A DNA stretch of 64,000 nucleotides, taken from NCBI GenBank assembly GCA_024232965.1, contig JACKQF010000005.1, positions 186,001 to 250,000 of the forward strand, given 5' to 3'. A program made the translations under genes and the position numbers. Of this stretch, positions 1 through 8,940 are shown in pieces (positions within the stretch are counted from its first letter, which is position 1; the number at the start of each line of letters is the position of its first letter). This DNA is from Verrucomicrobiaceae bacterium. Its GTDB lineage: Bacteria; Verrucomicrobiota; Verrucomicrobiia; Verrucomicrobiales; Verrucomicrobiaceae. A model generated the notes under the pieces. The model ran no database searches, had not been told where the DNA came from, and saw only the letters and a program-made list of their open reading frames with translations.

Positions 1-725
1 TGCAAAAGGGTGCAACCGCACCGGGCGGCGGTCTATTCAACACCTTCCTTGGAGAGAGCGTCAATCCGGCGGGCGATATTCTCTTCGAGGCATCCCTGAC
101 AGGCACAGGGGTGACTACCAATGACAATGAGGGCCTGTACACAAACTTTGGAGGAACCTTAAAACTGGTCCTGCGCAAGGGTGACACCGTCGACGGCGCA
201 CAGATCCTCCGGATTGATCGTCACTGGCTTCTGAACGATGGCACCGTAGTCGCCCAAGGGCTCCTCACGGGTCAGGGCGTAACCGCAGCGAATGACGGTG
301 TCGTCATTCGGGTCACGCCTGCGGGCACGGCGAGTGCGCTGCTCCGTGAAGGACAGACGCTCCCCCAATTGCGTGATTCCGCCATCTCGGTCATCAGCGC
401 GTTCAACATCAGTGCCACCGGACACTACATGGCCTCTGCAACTCTCGTTTCGGGGACCGGCAATGCGACGGCTAGCAACAATCTAACTGTCGTGAAGGGG
501 AAACTGGGTGTCACTGGGTTCAATCTCGTCGTCCGCAAAGGCGATGTCGTCCGCCTAGAAAATGCCAAGCGCACAGTCTATAGCGTGAAACTCGGTACGG
601 CCACAGCCACGCTCGCAGGCGGCACAGGTGGCCAAGGCCGTATCATCAACGACAACGGGCAAATGGTCTTGGCTGTTTACTTCGCAGATGCCACTCAAGG
701 AGTCTTCGTGAATCCAGCACCGTAA
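1..725 (+). CDS. Secreted tandem-repeat protein (choice-of-anchor type), 5' end missing
   Basis: The reading frame is already open at the window edge (frame beginning at base 3) and runs to a TAA at 723-725, so the true start lies upstream; an internal GTG at 111 is not the likely start. The visible 240 residues contain repeated phrases such as NDNEGLY, RKGDTVDG, LNDGTVVAQG, ANDGVV and REGQTLP. That pattern resembles the long repeat proteins of Planctomycetes and Verrucomicrobia annotated as DUF7453 or choice-of-anchor tandem-repeat proteins. These are predicted to be exported and have no known enzymatic role. The C-terminus (GVFVNPAP) carries no recognisable sorting helix. The neighbour at 749 is convergent. 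The repeat character is clear; the family name is tentative. Confidence 0.7.
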   Translation, partial: QKGATAPGGGLFNTFLGESVNPAGDILFEASLTGTGVTTNDNEGLYTNFGGTLKLVLRKGDTVDGAQILRIDRHWLLNDGTVVAQGLLTGQGVTAANDGVVIRVTPAGTASALLREGQTLPQLRDSAISVISAFNISATGHYMASATLVSGTGNATASNNLTVVKGKLGVTGFNLVVRKGDVVRLENAKRTVYSVKLGTATATLAGGTGGQGRIINDNGQMVLAVYFADATQGVFVNPAP

Positions 726-748
726 TAATGCTGAACTGATGGGCCGGA

Positions 749-1837
749 TCAGACCGGCGCAGGATAGCGAAAATTCAGCTGCTCTGCCGGTCCATCAGTT
801 ACCCCACTTTCCGCAGCGTGGATGAGGTTGACCATCTCGCGAGCGGTTACGTAGTGATAGCGGATATTCCCTCCTGCGGCCGCAGCCAAATCGCGATGAA
901 ATATAAGAGCGGCCTCCCCAAGTAGCATGTCATAGTTTCGCGAGATTCCACCGTGCGTGTGCAACTTGACAAAAACCCACGGTGGCCCGCCGTCAACTCT
1001 GGGGCAAAGATGTGTCCACAATTGAAACCGATTCATCGTGGGCGGATTGGCACGCGTTAAATCACCATTCTCGATTCGCGGAAAAACGCCGCGTTTACGC
1101 CAACGCCAGTTTAATCCGAGCGGTCCCTGTACCAGCAACAAGTGGTCAGCCGAATCCACCAAGGCAGAGGTACTGCCCACGGCGACATCCACTCCGCGTT
1201 CGTGCGATTTCGCTAGCCCGTCCTCCTTCGCATAATAAATGCCATTGATCTTCCTCGTCTGAGTCGGATCAGGTGCTGAGGGCAGGGTAAAATCTGCATA
1301 ACAACCGGTCCGTCGCAGAACTGCCAGCTCATCGGCCACACCACAGTGCTTGCCTTCTGGATGTGAATGATCGAGCGCCCAGTTCCCGTGAATGAATCCA
1401 TAAATCGGTTCTCCAGTATGAGATCGCGATAGCAGACCGTGACCAGCCAGTGCCTCCACACCCTCGCGCAACCTCTTCTCCAAGCTTGCGGCCGTATCGC
1501 CCTCGTGATGAAGGTGCACCTCAACCTCGCTGCCTGTCGCGCGACAGATTTCCGCTAGCAGCCCGATGACATCCGCATCGTATTGTTCGATTGGATAAAA
1601 AAACGTGTGTCTAGGCCCCCTCCCACTGCTATCACGAAACGCTTGGACCACTCTCGGCCACCGTAGTCTCCAATCAGCCATCGCCTTCATGGCGCCCGCT
1701 TTGTCCGTATCGTGGAATGGCTCAAAGTGATCGCAAACCGCAATGAATACATCCAATGGACTATTCACCGATCCCGACGCTCGGAATCGGGGACGAAGCA
1801 AATAAGCTGGCAGCCAGCGATGTAGAGCACGAGACAT
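749..1837 (-). CDS. Polysaccharide deacetylase-like (NodB-fold) protein
   Basis: A 362-residue protein, starting at the ATG at 1837 (MSRALHRWL); the frame extends 25 codons further upstream, but that part looks non-coding. It resembles the polysaccharide-deacetylase-like proteins found in exopolysaccharide loci. Visible landmarks are an early acidic/His motif (CDHFEPFHD), a segment EVEVHLHHEGD on a predicted beta strand, and GFIHGNWALDHSHPEGKHCG, rich in possible metal ligands. The C-terminus contains VFVKLHTHGG and YHYVTAREM. Family members are thought to trim acetyl groups from, or otherwise handle, extracellular polysaccharide; the exact substrate cannot be read from sequence. A glycosyltransferase lies on the same strand at 5880-7022, which fits a polysaccharide role, but the plus-strand FG-GAP gene separates the two. 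Confidence 0.65.
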   Translation of the reverse strand: MSRALHRWLPAYLLRPRFRASGSVNSPLDVFIAVCDHFEPFHDTDKAGAMKAMADWRLRWPRVVQAFRDSSGRGPRHTFFYPIEQYDADVIGLLAEICRATGSEVEVHLHHEGDTAASLEKRLREGVEALAGHGLLSRSHTGEPIYGFIHGNWALDHSHPEGKHCGVADELAVLRRTGCYADFTLPSAPDPTQTRKINGIYYAKEDGLAKSHERGVDVAVGSTSALVDSADHLLLVQGPLGLNWRWRKRGVFPRIENGDLTRANPPTMNRFQLWTHLCPRVDGGPPWVFVKLHTHGGISRNYDMLLGEAALIFHRDLAAAAGGNIRYHYVTAREMVNLIHAAESGVTDGPAEQLNFRYPAPV

Positions 1838-1983
1838 TCCAAAATGTGTGCATGCAAAAAACGCATACACAAAAAGTTCGCAGTGGTTATAGCAGTCATT
1901 CCGGGCGCGCAAGCCTGGTTTTCCAAAGGTTGACGATAGGCTGTTTTCTGCTTAACTCCCGGTCATTGAATACGCAACGACGC

Positions 1984-4900
1984 ATGGCCGACAATACCCC
2001 AAGTCGCCAATCGAGTAGAGTCTGGTCCACGACCTTGATTGGAATCGCCGTGATGGCAGTCGCTGTTGCCTGGCACGCAAGGCAACGCACGCAATCACCA
2101 ACCGAAGCAAAGTCGGCAGCCAATGCAGTGGGTGAAAACGCATTGACAGGGAGCGTCTTCGCCGAACTGCTCAAAGTCCGCCACCAGATCAGCGCAGTGC
2201 CGGAGCGGTTCGCAAACCTCCCGGCCAACAAAGGCGTCCGATACTTTGCAGCGAATCCAGGACAACAGCTGACGACACGATTTCTGGACCAGAATATCCG
2301 AATCAACTCCGGAATTGCAGGACACGATTGGCAGTTTGAGTTGAGCTTCGGTTGCGGAGCACCCACGACTATCGAGGCCGAACGAGACCGTGTCAGCTAC
2401 ACGACTGCGTCTGGTGCGCAAGAGTGGTTTCACAATACCCCAGAGGGGATCGAACATGGGATCAACCTCCCTCAGCGCCCCACCGATGGCATCGAAGGAT
2501 CGGCACTGCGAATTACCCTGCACGTCAATGGGTTGACGCCCATTGCGGATGAGTCGAATGCATCGAAGAATTCCATTTTACTCTGCGAAGCCACTGGTCG
2601 CCCCATCCTGCGGTATGCCGATCTTCGCGTTTGGGATGCCCAACAGACACTGCTGAAAGCACATATGGAAGCAGAAGGTCAGACGATCGCTTTGGTCATT
2701 GATGACCAGTCTGCGGTATATCCAGTGATGATCGATCCTGTCATCACTTCCCTCGAGGCGGAACTTCAGCCCGGCACCAGCGGTAGCGGCAGTCAAGGTG
2801 ATCAATGCGGATTCTCCCTTGCGCTTGACGGCGACACAGCAGTAATCGGCGCACCATTTGATGATACTCTTGCAGGCAACGATGCGGGACGCGTCTTTGT
2901 TTTCCTTCGGGGTGTGGCAGGGTGGGAGTCGCAAGGCGCGTTGGAAGCCTCCCCCGGAAACGCCAATGGACAGTTTGGTTACAGCGTCGATGTGGCTGGC
3001 GATGCCGCCATCGTCGGAGCATACGCAGATACATCGTTTACCGGCACAGCACATGTCTTCAGACGCACTGCCGGCACTTGGACGCACGAAGCAAAACTTT
3101 CACCGAGCACCCTTTCTGCGAACGATCGAGCGGGTACAGCTGTCGCCATCTCTGGTGACACCGCGCTGATCGGCTCCCCCCGCGACGGAGCACCAATCGC
3201 AACAAACCGCGGTAGCGTCGCCGTGTTCACGCGCAGCGCCAACATCTGGAGCCAACAGGCGATCCTGATCGCGAACGACGGAGCGGTCTCCGACTTTTTC
3301 GGCCTATCCGTGGCGCTGGAAGGCGATACGGCGGCGATCGGGGCTCTAGGCGATGATACGGCCACAGGCAACAACGCTGGCAGCGTCTATGTTTTTGATC
3401 GCAGCGGCAGCACATGGTCACAGACTACTCGCCTAGATGCCGGTTTGGCGACAGCGGGTGAAAACTTCGGGCAGGCAGTTTCACTGAGCGGCAACACACT
3501 GGTCGCCAGTGCCTCGCGCGCCACCACGACTGGAGGAACACTTGCAGGTCGTGTCAGCATCTATCTTCGCACAGCAGGCACTTGGGCGCTTCAGCAGACG
3601 GTGGAGGCTGACGACACAGCAGCGTCCGACCAATTTGGATACTCACTCGCAGTTGATGGTGACTCCCTGATCGTCGGTGCACCCTATCGAGATGACGTCG
3701 CCACGAGTGATAGCGGTGCCGCCTACACCTTTACACGCAGTGGCAGCGTATGGACCCAAGAACAAAAGCTCACAGCTCCAGTGCCGCAGGCCATTTCACG
3801 ATTCGGCTGGTCAGTCGCGCTCTCAGCGGATCGTTCACTGATCGGCTCTCCTGCAGAAGACACCATCGCGGGCATCGATGCGGGAAACAGCTACGTTTTC
3901 GAACGCGACACTGGCACCTGGTCCCACCAGATCAGTTTATCTAACGGTGAAGCAGGCGCGGGAGATCGTTTCGGTTGGGCGGTAGCGCTGGATGGCAGCA
4001 CAGTTGCAGCCGGGGCACGCAGTGACGACACAGTAGCAGGTGCGGATACCGGCAGCGTTTATGTTTTTACCACCAATGGAAGCACGTGGTCGCTTCAAAC
4101 TCAGATCATACCGGATGACGTGGGAGCCGGGGATTTCTTCGGCAGCAGTGTCTCCCTGTCCGGAGACACATTAGCCATTGGATCCCCCAGCAACGATGCC
4201 ACAGCTGTTGGAGATGCCGGTGCAGCCTATGTCTGGGTGCGCAGTGCGGGGATATGGACTCAGCAGAGCAAACTCATTGCCCCTACACCTCAAGTCGGCG
4301 CGGAATTCGGCACCACAATCTCAATAAATACTGATACAGTCATCGCTGGCGCACCTCTCCATGATCTCACCAGCAAGGTAGACGCAGGCTGCGCTTACGT
4401 TTTCTTCCGCAACGGGGGAAGTTGGAGCCACCAGCAGCAATTGACGGCCAGCGACAGTGCTGCCAATGATCAATTTGGCTCCGCTGTTGGAATTAGTGAT
4501 AATACAGCTGTGGTCGGCGCTCCCCAAAACGACACAGGCGCAGGGGCTGATGCGGGTAGCGCCTATATCTACAACCGCGTCGGCAGCACATGGTCCCAAG
4601 TCACTCCTCCGCTCCTGCCGGCGGACCCCACCGCAGGCGCGTTTTTTGGCGCCTCCATCGCCATCGAAACGGGCACAATCGTGGTGGGTGCACCATGGGA
4701 CGACAGGCCCTCGGGACTCGCGAGCGGTAGCGCCTATGTTTTTGTCGGCTCGGGCACATCGTGGCCTCAGCAAGGGAAGCTTCAGGCATTGTGCCCCGCG
4801 CAGGGAGACTACTTTGGTGCTTCGGTCGCCATCGCCGGCAATCGGGCGATTATCGGGTCTCCTGGTGCGTCTGTTGGGGGCTTGTCTTCTGCTGGAACGG

Positions 4901-5877
4901 TAACCCTGTTCGAGAGGAGCGGGGTCGCTTGGGGGCTACAGACGCAAACTTCTTCAAGCCCTGCACAAATGGGTGCTCAGGTTGGATCCTCTGTCGCTAT
5001 CCAGGGTACACTCGGCGTGGCTGGAGCAGGAAGTTTTGATGCAAATTCCATCGAAGGCGGCCTCTCTGCAGATCGCGGTTCGGTCTTTGTCTTCGACTTT
5101 GCCACGGCACCCTCGCCTGGAGCGATGACTGTTCACCTCGGTGCGACCACGGACGGTCCAGAGATTACATCGTTACAGTCTGAGCCAGTTCATCTGGGCT
5201 ACACTGCACCTGGGATTGCCACTTCGAAGGCGATCACCATTGTCAATTCAGGGGGCGGAGACTTGTTCATTGGCTGCGCGCAAACAGCCAATCCGTTTTC
5301 GCTCACAAACGCCCCCGCCGGCGTCATCATCGCGCCCGGCAGCAGTTACACCTTTATTGTCGGCGCGCTAGGCAGCAACTTTGGGACCATCACAGGGAAT
5401 GTGACCCTGATCAGCAATGCTTCGAACGTAGCCACCTTCACCCTTCCCGTAGATTTCACCGTCCTACCGACTGCGTACAATACCTGGGCAACGAACGGTG
5501 GCTTGACCGGAGATGATGCTTCCCCATTCACATCGGTACCACCCGGTAGTATCACCAATCTAGAACGGTTCGCCTTTAACATTCCTGCCCAATCCAACCT
5601 GATACCATCCTTAGCCGTTGACACTGGCTCCACCGGACTGCCAATCATCGTAATCGAGCCTGGGACACCAAATCGCCTGCGGTTCCAGTTCGTCAGACGG
5701 ATCGATGGTGTTGTCATCTACACTGTATTGCGAGGGACAAACCTCACCGACTGGGATGAGATTCTTGACGAGCCCCTCATCGAGTCCATCGACGAAAACT
5801 GGGAACGCATTACCTACGAGGAGGATCTCGTCCCAAATGCCAGCGGCATTTTCTTCAAGATCGACCTGTCGTTCTGA
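1984..5877 (+). CDS. FG-GAP/integrin-alpha-like beta-propeller protein with choice-of-anchor D domain
   Basis: I chose ATG 1984 because it is followed by a short basic stretch and a hydrophobic segment (TLIGIAVMAVAVAWHA) suiting a signal anchor; the frame is open back to 1756 but that part does not look like protein. The 1297-residue product has an N-terminal domain (about residues 40-250), then 14 FG-GAP-type repeats, each with an FGxSVAL-like start, a GDTAVIGAP-like core and a GSVYVFxRSG-like end (about 2800-5090). These are probably Ca-binding blades of seven-bladed propellers. After this comes a domain beginning VHLG and containing KAITIVNSGGGDLFIG, similar to choice-of-anchor D / Hydin-type beta domains, and a C-terminal beta region. 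It is predicted to be extracytoplasmic. It sits on the opposite strand between two polysaccharide genes; the stop is 2 bases from the convergent glycosyltransferase stop. Confidence 0.8.
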   Translation: MADNTPSRQSSRVWSTTLIGIAVMAVAVAWHARQRTQSPTEAKSAANAVGENALTGSVFAELLKVRHQISAVPERFANLPANKGVRYFAANPGQQLTTRFLDQNIRINSGIAGHDWQFELSFGCGAPTTIEAERDRVSYTTASGAQEWFHNTPEGIEHGINLPQRPTDGIEGSALRITLHVNGLTPIADESNASKNSILLCEATGRPILRYADLRVWDAQQTLLKAHMEAEGQTIALVIDDQSAVYPVMIDPVITSLEAELQPGTSGSGSQGDQCGFSLALDGDTAVIGAPFDDTLAGNDAGRVFVFLRGVAGWESQGALEASPGNANGQFGYSVDVAGDAAIVGAYADTSFTGTAHVFRRTAGTWTHEAKLSPSTLSANDRAGTAVAISGDTALIGSPRDGAPIATNRGSVAVFTRSANIWSQQAILIANDGAVSDFFGLSVALEGDTAAIGALGDDTATGNNAGSVYVFDRSGSTWSQTTRLDAGLATAGENFGQAVSLSGNTLVASASRATTTGGTLAGRVSIYLRTAGTWALQQTVEADDTAASDQFGYSLAVDGDSLIVGAPYRDDVATSDSGAAYTFTRSGSVWTQEQKLTAPVPQAISRFGWSVALSADRSLIGSPAEDTIAGIDAGNSYVFERDTGTWSHQISLSNGEAGAGDRFGWAVALDGSTVAAGARSDDTVAGADTGSVYVFTTNGSTWSLQTQIIPDDVGAGDFFGSSVSLSGDTLAIGSPSNDATAVGDAGAAYVWVRSAGIWTQQSKLIAPTPQVGAEFGTTISINTDTVIAGAPLHDLTSKVDAGCAYVFFRNGGSWSHQQQLTASDSAANDQFGSAVGISDNTAVVGAPQNDTGAGADAGSAYIYNRVGSTWSQVTPPLLPADPTAGAFFGASIAIETGTIVVGAPWDDRPSGLASGSAYVFVGSGTSWPQQGKLQALCPAQGDYFGASVAIAGNRAIIGSPGASVGGLSSAGTVTLFERSGVAWGLQTQTSSSPAQMGAQVGSSVAIQGTLGVAGAGSFDANSIEGGLSADRGSVFVFDFATAPSPGAMTVHLGATTDGPEITSLQSEPVHLGYTAPGIATSKAITIVNSGGGDLFIGCAQTANPFSLTNAPAGVIIAPGSSYTFIVGALGSNFGTITGNVTLISNASNVATFTLPVDFTVLPTAYNTWATNGGLTGDDASPFTSVPPGSITNLERFAFNIPAQSNLIPSLAVDTGSTGLPIIVIEPGTPNRLRFQFVRRIDGVVIYTVLRGTNLTDWDEILDEPLIESIDENWERITYEEDLVPNASGIFFKIDLSF
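2800..5090 (+). repeat. 14 tandem FG-GAP coding repeats
   Basis: Fourteen degenerate units of roughly 50-60 codons each. Successive cores read LDGDTAVIGAPFDD, VAGDAAIVGAYAD, ISGDTALIGSPRDG, LEGDTAAIGALGDD, LSGNTLVASASRA, VDGDSLIVGAPYRD, LSADRSLIGSPAED, LDGSTVAAGARSDD, LSGDTLAIGSPSND, INTDTVIAGAPLHD, ISDNTAVVGAPQND, IETGTIVVGAPWDD, IAGNRAIIGSPGAS and IQGTLGVAGAGSFD. The units are diverged at the DNA level, so this is an old protein repeat and not a fresh expansion. Confidence 0.85.
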
Positions 5878-5879
5878 AC

Positions 5880-7022
5880 CTAGCGCACGGTCCAAAGCAC
5901 CCGCAGATCCTGACGATGTCGGAGGTAAGCGATCAGGGACATCGCACAACTCCATTGCAATAGAAGAAAGCCGGCGGGGATTGTGAACAACCGCATGCGC
6001 CACTGGGGCAGAAAAAGGCCCACAGCCGCGCAGGCATAGGCCACTGATTGGGCTAGGAGCAGTGCCTCGCCGATCCAAGTGCTCGATGCGGCCAGTGAAA
6101 GAAGGGCAATTGCGACCAAGATCCATGGGACGGCGAGGCGCAGGTATTTGTGGGAGATGAGCTGCCACCAAAGCCGATTTTGTGTCGGCAGCAGCCAAGT
6201 CGGATAACGCTCGATCATCTGATAGTTGCCCACCAGGGTCCGTAGCTTCCGGCGCTTCTCTTTCTCTGGATCGAGCATCTGCGGGTCATACGCAATCGCT
6301 CTCGGCTCATAATAGATTCGACCTCCCTCGACAGCCAATCGCATCGGGATCACGACGTCATCCAGGATGGTATCTTCGTCCAAGGGGCGAAAGGCGTCGC
6401 GCCGGATCGCACAAATCGCGCCAGTGCAGCCGATCACGGAGTCGTAGCGCGCCTCCCACTCGCGCAGTTTGCGTTCGATGCGCCAATAAAGATCAACGCC
6501 TTGGCCGCCACCCGCGTCCGACGCAGCAATCTCCAGAAGACCACTCACAGCCATCACCGAACTATCACCAAAGGGCATCGCCAAATGTTTCAATGCAGCC
6601 GGTGCAAACGTCTGCCGGGCATCGCAGAGCACCACGATCGAATACTTGCACAAAGGGATCGCTACGTTTAGCGCCGCAGCTTTCCCCCGAGGTTCCGCGT
6701 TCTCGACGACCAAGACTCCGTGATCCACGAAGCCTCTCGCCACATCCCCGGTGTCGTCGGTACAGCCATCACAATAAACCACGATCTCCCGCGGGCCCCC
6801 CCAGTCACAGGCGATGAGGTTTTTCAACCGCGCGCCGATCAGATCCGAAGCGTTTCGAACACAAATCACCACGCTGATGCCCTGACCCGAAGCCTCACCC
6901 TCAGAGTGATGCAAAGCGCGCGGCTGCAATCGTGACAGCAGCGCCATCAAAAGCGGATAACCAGCGTGGGTATAGAAGACCAGCGCCAGCAGGGATAGGA
7001 TGACTAGAACCAAGACGGTCAT
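5880..7022 (-). CDS. Membrane-bound family 2 glycosyltransferase
   Basis: A 380-residue enzyme. ATG 7022 (MTVLVLVIL) puts the N-terminal membrane helix at residues 1-25; the frame continues upstream to 7133 without protein-like sequence. The GT-A nucleotide-sugar fold is visible as ISVVICVRNAS, EIVVYCDGCTDDT, VENAEPRGKAAALN and the DxD-like segment VVLCDARQ. The acceptor/base motif is DTILDDVVIP. A KRRKLRTLVGNYQ segment corresponds to the RRxRW-like region of processive synthases. At least three hydrophobic helices follow at the C-terminus. Family members polymerise or transfer sugars at the inner face of the cytoplasmic membrane. With the deacetylase-like gene at 749-1837 it suggests an exopolysaccharide pathway; the sugar is unknown. 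Confidence 0.85.
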   Translation of the reverse strand: MTVLVLVILSLLALVFYTHAGYPLLMALLSRLQPRALHHSEGEASGQGISVVICVRNASDLIGARLKNLIACDWGGPREIVVYCDGCTDDTGDVARGFVDHGVLVVENAEPRGKAAALNVAIPLCKYSIVVLCDARQTFAPAALKHLAMPFGDSSVMAVSGLLEIAASDAGGGQGVDLYWRIERKLREWEARYDSVIGCTGAICAIRRDAFRPLDEDTILDDVVIPMRLAVEGGRIYYEPRAIAYDPQMLDPEKEKRRKLRTLVGNYQMIERYPTWLLPTQNRLWWQLISHKYLRLAVPWILVAIALLSLAASSTWIGEALLLAQSVAYACAAVGLFLPQWRMRLFTIPAGFLLLQWSCAMSLIAYLRHRQDLRVLWTVR

Positions 7023-7148
7023 GGAGAACGGGTAAGTAACACCGCACTCGGTCACTTGGAAAGCAAATGCAGAAGATATGGAGTCCACGCCAAGATTCCG
7101 AGTGCCTGATGCCCACAGTGCCGTTATTGTCACGACGGTCTCACTGCT

Positions 7149-8921
7149 ATGTCCGCACAGCCCTCGGTCTCAACCTGGAAGCACTTGCTCATCGCTACCG
7201 CAGCGTTTTGTGGTGGCATTGTCTCACTCCAAGCCTCGTCACATGTCGCGGTGGAAGTGAAGCATCTCTTCCACGATCAAGCATTGGTGCTCGATTCGAT
7301 TCAGTACGAAAACAAAGCTGGGGAGCCGTTTTCGATCACTCGGCTGAGCTATTTCATCAGTGGAGTCGCTCTCAAAAGGGCAGACGGAAGCTGGCTTGAG
7401 GTGCCAGGATCGCTGGCGTGGATCGATGCGGGGAGAGGACGCACGGGGATGGATCTGGGAGCACTGCCGGATGGCGACTACACCGGAATACGGCTTCATA
7501 TCGGCCTTGATCCAGTCAACAATTCCAGCGATCCAGCAAGCCGTGCCCCAGACCACGCCTTGAATCCGAATGTGAACGGCCTGCACTGGAGCTGGCAGGG
7601 CGGGTACATCTTCGTGGCACTGGAAGGTCGCTTTGGGAGAAAGGACAAAGCCGCACCGGGTTACGCGTATCACTTGGCGCGTGATCCTTTTCTGACGTCA
7701 GTTGTCATCGAACAAAAGTTCGCCATCAAAGGTCCCACACAGTTCGCACTGAACTTCAACGTGGCCAAAGTTTTTGACGGCGGCAGCAGTATCTCGTTCT
7801 CGCGTGACGGGGCCTCCACCCACTCGAAAGACGGCGACCCAATCGCAGTCATGCTAAAGGCAAACCTTTCCGACGCATTCACACTGGGCAACATAACCTC
7901 CCCTGTCTCGGCGGCGAAACCAGCACCTAGAACTGCCCTGACAACGCCACCCTTGCAACTTAGCGTCGGCCTCAATTTCCCTGAACCAGCGCTGCCGGAA
8001 GATAACCCTTTGAGCAAAGAGAGAGTGGCGTTAGGCCGACGACTCTTCAACGAGCCTGCATTGTCTCGCGACCACAGCTTGTCATGTGCATCCTGCCATC
8101 TATCGGGCGCGGCTCTGAGCGATCCTCGACAGTTCAGCATTGGCGTGGATGGCCGCAGTGGGAATCGGAATGGGATGCCGCTCTTTAACTTAGCTTGGAA
8201 ACGCGAATTCTTTTGGGATGGTCGGGCAACAAGCCTCAGGGCTCAGGCGCTTGTGCCAATTGAAGATCATCGCGAGATGGACGAGAAACTGGATCACGTC
8301 GTGCAAAAGTTGGGCTCCACAGAAGGCTACGGCGCGGCCTTTCAAGCAGCGTTTGGTGATGCAGAAATCACCACGGAACGCATTGGCCTGGCGATTGAGA
8401 ACTTCCTACTGACACTGACTTCGTATGACTCAAAATTCGACAAAGCCCAACGTGGTGAAGTTGAACTGAGCGCGGATGAGAAGCATGGCTTTGAGTTGTT
8501 CATGATGGAGCGCGAACCACGGCTCGGCACGATGGGTGGAGATTGCTTTCATTGCCATGGCGGGCCTCTATTCACCGATCATCAGTTTCGTAACAACGGC
8601 TTGGCCATTTCTGAGACGGATCTCGGCCGCTTCAATGTGACCAAGATCAGCATCGACAAAGGTGCCTTCGCAACACCAAGCCTGCGCAATGTTGCCTTAA
8701 CGGCGCCCTACATGCACGATGGCCGTTTTTCGACCTTGGAGGAAGTACTGGATCACTACAGCGAAGGCGTGCAACGCACCGAAACGCTGGACCCGAATCT
8801 GGCTAAACATCCAGTTGGCGGACTGCACCTTACGGCAGAGGACAAGAAAGCGCTTATTGCGTTTTTGCGGACACTAACGGACGACCGATTTGTTGGGCAA
8901 TCTGGCCCGGCGAAGAAGTAG
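7149..8921 (+). CDS. MbnP copper-binding domain fused to MbnH/MauG-type diheme peroxidase
   Basis: A 590-residue exported protein with a hydrophobic signal peptide (about residues 10-30). Residues about 32-260 match the MbnP family: YENKAGEPFSITRLSYFISG, then LHWSWQGGYIFVALEG at 145-160 containing Trp147 and Trp149. Residues about 275-585 are a bacterial diheme cytochrome c peroxidase/MauG domain with heme motifs CASCH (313-317) and CFHCH (466-470) and the TPSLRNVALTAPYMHDG signature. In methanotrophs, MbnP and MbnH are separate periplasmic proteins in copper operons; MbnH is a diheme enzyme reported to oxidise a Trp of MbnP to kynurenine, which then helps bind copper. Here enzyme and substrate share one chain. 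No methanobactin biosynthesis or transport gene is in the window. Start ATG 7149 lies 126 bases from the divergent glycosyltransferase start. The fold calls are strong; the chemistry is inferred. Confidence 0.85.
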   Translation: MSAQPSVSTWKHLLIATAAFCGGIVSLQASSHVAVEVKHLFHDQALVLDSIQYENKAGEPFSITRLSYFISGVALKRADGSWLEVPGSLAWIDAGRGRTGMDLGALPDGDYTGIRLHIGLDPVNNSSDPASRAPDHALNPNVNGLHWSWQGGYIFVALEGRFGRKDKAAPGYAYHLARDPFLTSVVIEQKFAIKGPTQFALNFNVAKVFDGGSSISFSRDGASTHSKDGDPIAVMLKANLSDAFTLGNITSPVSAAKPAPRTALTTPPLQLSVGLNFPEPALPEDNPLSKERVALGRRLFNEPALSRDHSLSCASCHLSGAALSDPRQFSIGVDGRSGNRNGMPLFNLAWKREFFWDGRATSLRAQALVPIEDHREMDEKLDHVVQKLGSTEGYGAAFQAAFGDAEITTERIGLAIENFLLTLTSYDSKFDKAQRGEVELSADEKHGFELFMMEREPRLGTMGGDCFHCHGGPLFTDHQFRNNGLAISETDLGRFNVTKISIDKGAFATPSLRNVALTAPYMHDGRFSTLEEVLDHYSEGVQRTETLDPNLAKHPVGGLHLTAEDKKALIAFLRTLTDDRFVGQSGPAKK

Positions 8922-8940
8922 TGCAGCAACGACACCTGCC

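Noticed and set aside
743..758. GCCGG-N6-CCGGC hairpin near the stops of the first two genes
   Set aside because: Five base pairs only, no T-run on either side and it overlaps the minus-strand stop codon; too weak for a terminator.
1756..1983. N-terminal 76 codons of the FG-GAP frame
   Set aside because: No protein-like character and overlaps the deacetylase start; ATG 1984 precedes a proper hydrophobic signal segment.
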